A stretch of 64,000 bases of DNA from Paenibacillus urinalis. Its GTDB lineage: Bacteria; Bacillota; Bacilli; Paenibacillales; Paenibacillaceae. The DNA lies in assembly GCF_028747985.1 (NCBI RefSeq), contig NZ_CP118108.1:1617501-1681500 (forward strand), read 5' to 3'. Position 1 is the stretch's first letter; the number at the start of each line of letters is the position of its first letter. A model generated the notes under the pieces. It was not told the DNA's origin. It did not search any database and saw only the letters and a program-made list of their open reading frames with translations. The position numbers and the translations under genes are program-made. Below are positions 63,298 to 64,000 of this stretch, in pieces.

Positions 63298-64000
63298 ATG
63301 TCAGTTAGTATCAAATTGCCAGATGGATCAGTCAGAGAGTACGACAATGGAGCCAGTATTCTAGATGTTGCTGCTTCCATTAGCAGTGGTCTCAAAAAGA
63401 ATGCACTAGCGGGTAAGCTGGACGGAATTGTGGTGGATCTATCCACTCCACTTCGGGAAGGTGCCGTCGTTGAGATCGTAACCGGAGATTCATCAGATGG
63501 GCTTGAAGTGCTTCGTCACAGTTCTGCTCATTTGCTGGCCCAAGCGGTTAAGCGTTTATTCGGGAACAAAGAGGTGCATCTCGGTGTAGGACCTGTCATT
63601 GAAGATGGCTTCTATTATGACATGGATCTTGAGCATGGGCTTAACCCCGAAGATCTTCTCAAAATTGAGAAGGAAATGGAGCGAATCGTGAATGAGAATC
63701 TTCCGATCGTCCGCAAGGAAGTGAGCAGAGAGGAAGCACTTCGTATCTTTGGTGAGCTTGGTGATCCTTACAAGCTGGAGCTGATCCGTGATCTTCCGGA
63801 GGACAGCATCATTTCCATTTACGAGCAAGGTGAATTCTTTGATCTGTGCCGCGGACCACACGTCCCTTCCACTGGCAAGATCAAGGTGTTCAAGCTGATG
63901 AACGTGGCCGGAGCATACTGGCGCGGTGACAGCAAGAACAAAATGCTGCAGCGTGTATACGGTACTGCATTTGCCAAGAAAGCTCAGCTAGATGAGCATT
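63298..64000 (+). CDS. thrS: threonyl-tRNA synthetase (5' part)
   Basis: This is the first 234 codons of threonyl-tRNA synthetase, cut by the window end. The N-terminal TGS domain (residues 1-62, [20 protein letters not shown]) and the editing/second additional domain are present, with [15 protein letters not shown] and the SAD-domain ligand region [14 protein letters not shown]. The catalytic core lies beyond the window. GAGGAGGAAG is 5 to 7 bases before the ATG. It is controlled by the Thr T-box and its own promoter. Confidence 0.97.
   Translation, partial: MSVSIKLPDGSVREYDNGASILDVAASISSGLKKNALAGKLDGIVVDLSTPLREGAVVEIVTGDSSDGLEVLRHSSAHLLAQAVKRLFGNKEVHLGVGPVIEDGFYYDMDLEHGLNPEDLLKIEKEMERIVNENLPIVRKEVSREEALRIFGELGDPYKLELIRDLPEDSIISIYEQGEFFDLCRGPHVPSTGKIKVFKLMNVAGAYWRGDSKNKMLQRVYGTAFAKKAQLDEH

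Overview
The window looks like a chromosomal segment of an endospore-forming Bacillota, most likely Paenibacillus or a close relative. The evidence is the GGAGG-type ribosome binding sites with frequent GTG/TTG starts, three T-box leaders, an S-box (SAM-I) leader, a CotF-type coat protein, a Spo0E-type phosphatase, a YtxC protein, and the pheS-pheT-zapA-mutS2 and ytxC-thrS gene orders. I see no insertion sequence, prophage or CRISPR array. The genus is inferred from gene content, not from a search.

Layout. 1-0.6 kb: end of the rpmI-rplT ribosomal operon. 1-5.8 kb: a four-gene BMP-type nucleoside ABC importer. 5.9-6.9 kb: a glycine/tyrosine-rich small protein and a GNAT acetyltransferase. 7-13.3 kb: branched-chain amino acid genes ilvB-ilvN-ilvC under a Leu(CUC) T-box, then leuB, split by an inverted aldo/keto reductase where many relatives have leuA. 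13.4-18.1 kb: peroxiredoxin, zinc-ribbon protein, soluble PAS histidine kinase, leucyl aminopeptidase. 18.2-21.6 kb: MoxR-DUF58-DUF4129 cluster. 21.7-26.9 kb: DRE-TIM aldolase-like protein, a membrane EAL protein with a degenerate GGDEF, an unexplained 154-bp inverted-repeat element, tRNA-Pro and tRNA-Gly, SGNH hydrolase. 26.9-29.2 kb: ABC-F ATPase behind a long structured leader ending in a terminator. 29.2-39.9 kb: pheS-pheT (Phe T-box), a giant ZapA/coiled-coil protein, CuA-type lipoprotein and holin-like membrane protein on the minus strand, mutS2. 40-45.1 kb: zinc-ribbon protein, MFS transporter, coat-related pair, AlaR/AlaT-type pair, Spo0E-type phosphatase. 45.2-48.3 kb: lipoprotein, CobU-like protein, PduO-type adenosyltransferase, RluD-type pseudouridine synthase, ArsC/Spx-fold protein. 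48.4-52.3 kb: 5'-3' exonuclease, MOSC, ROK fructokinase, HRDC protein. 52.4-57.4 kb: corA (minus) with its own structured leader, diverging from an S-box metA-metI-metC operon. 57.5-64 kb: mqnC, YitT, KhtTU-like K+/H+ antiporter, a small membrane protein, ytxC, and thrS (Thr T-box), cut by the window end.

Together the genes cover translation (L35, L20, Phe/Thr tRNA synthetases), branched-chain amino acid and methionine synthesis, nucleoside uptake, cofactor handling (cobalamin, futalosine menaquinone) and sporulation control. The most unusual observations are the ~980-residue ZapA coiled-coil fusion, the ABC-F leader (14-bp closing helix, short ORFs, terminator), an unidentified structured leader on corA, the 154-bp element beside the tRNAs, a two-codon ORF that takes the good ribosome site of the EAL gene, a large hairpin between ilvN and ilvC, and paired repeats before the peroxiredoxin gene.
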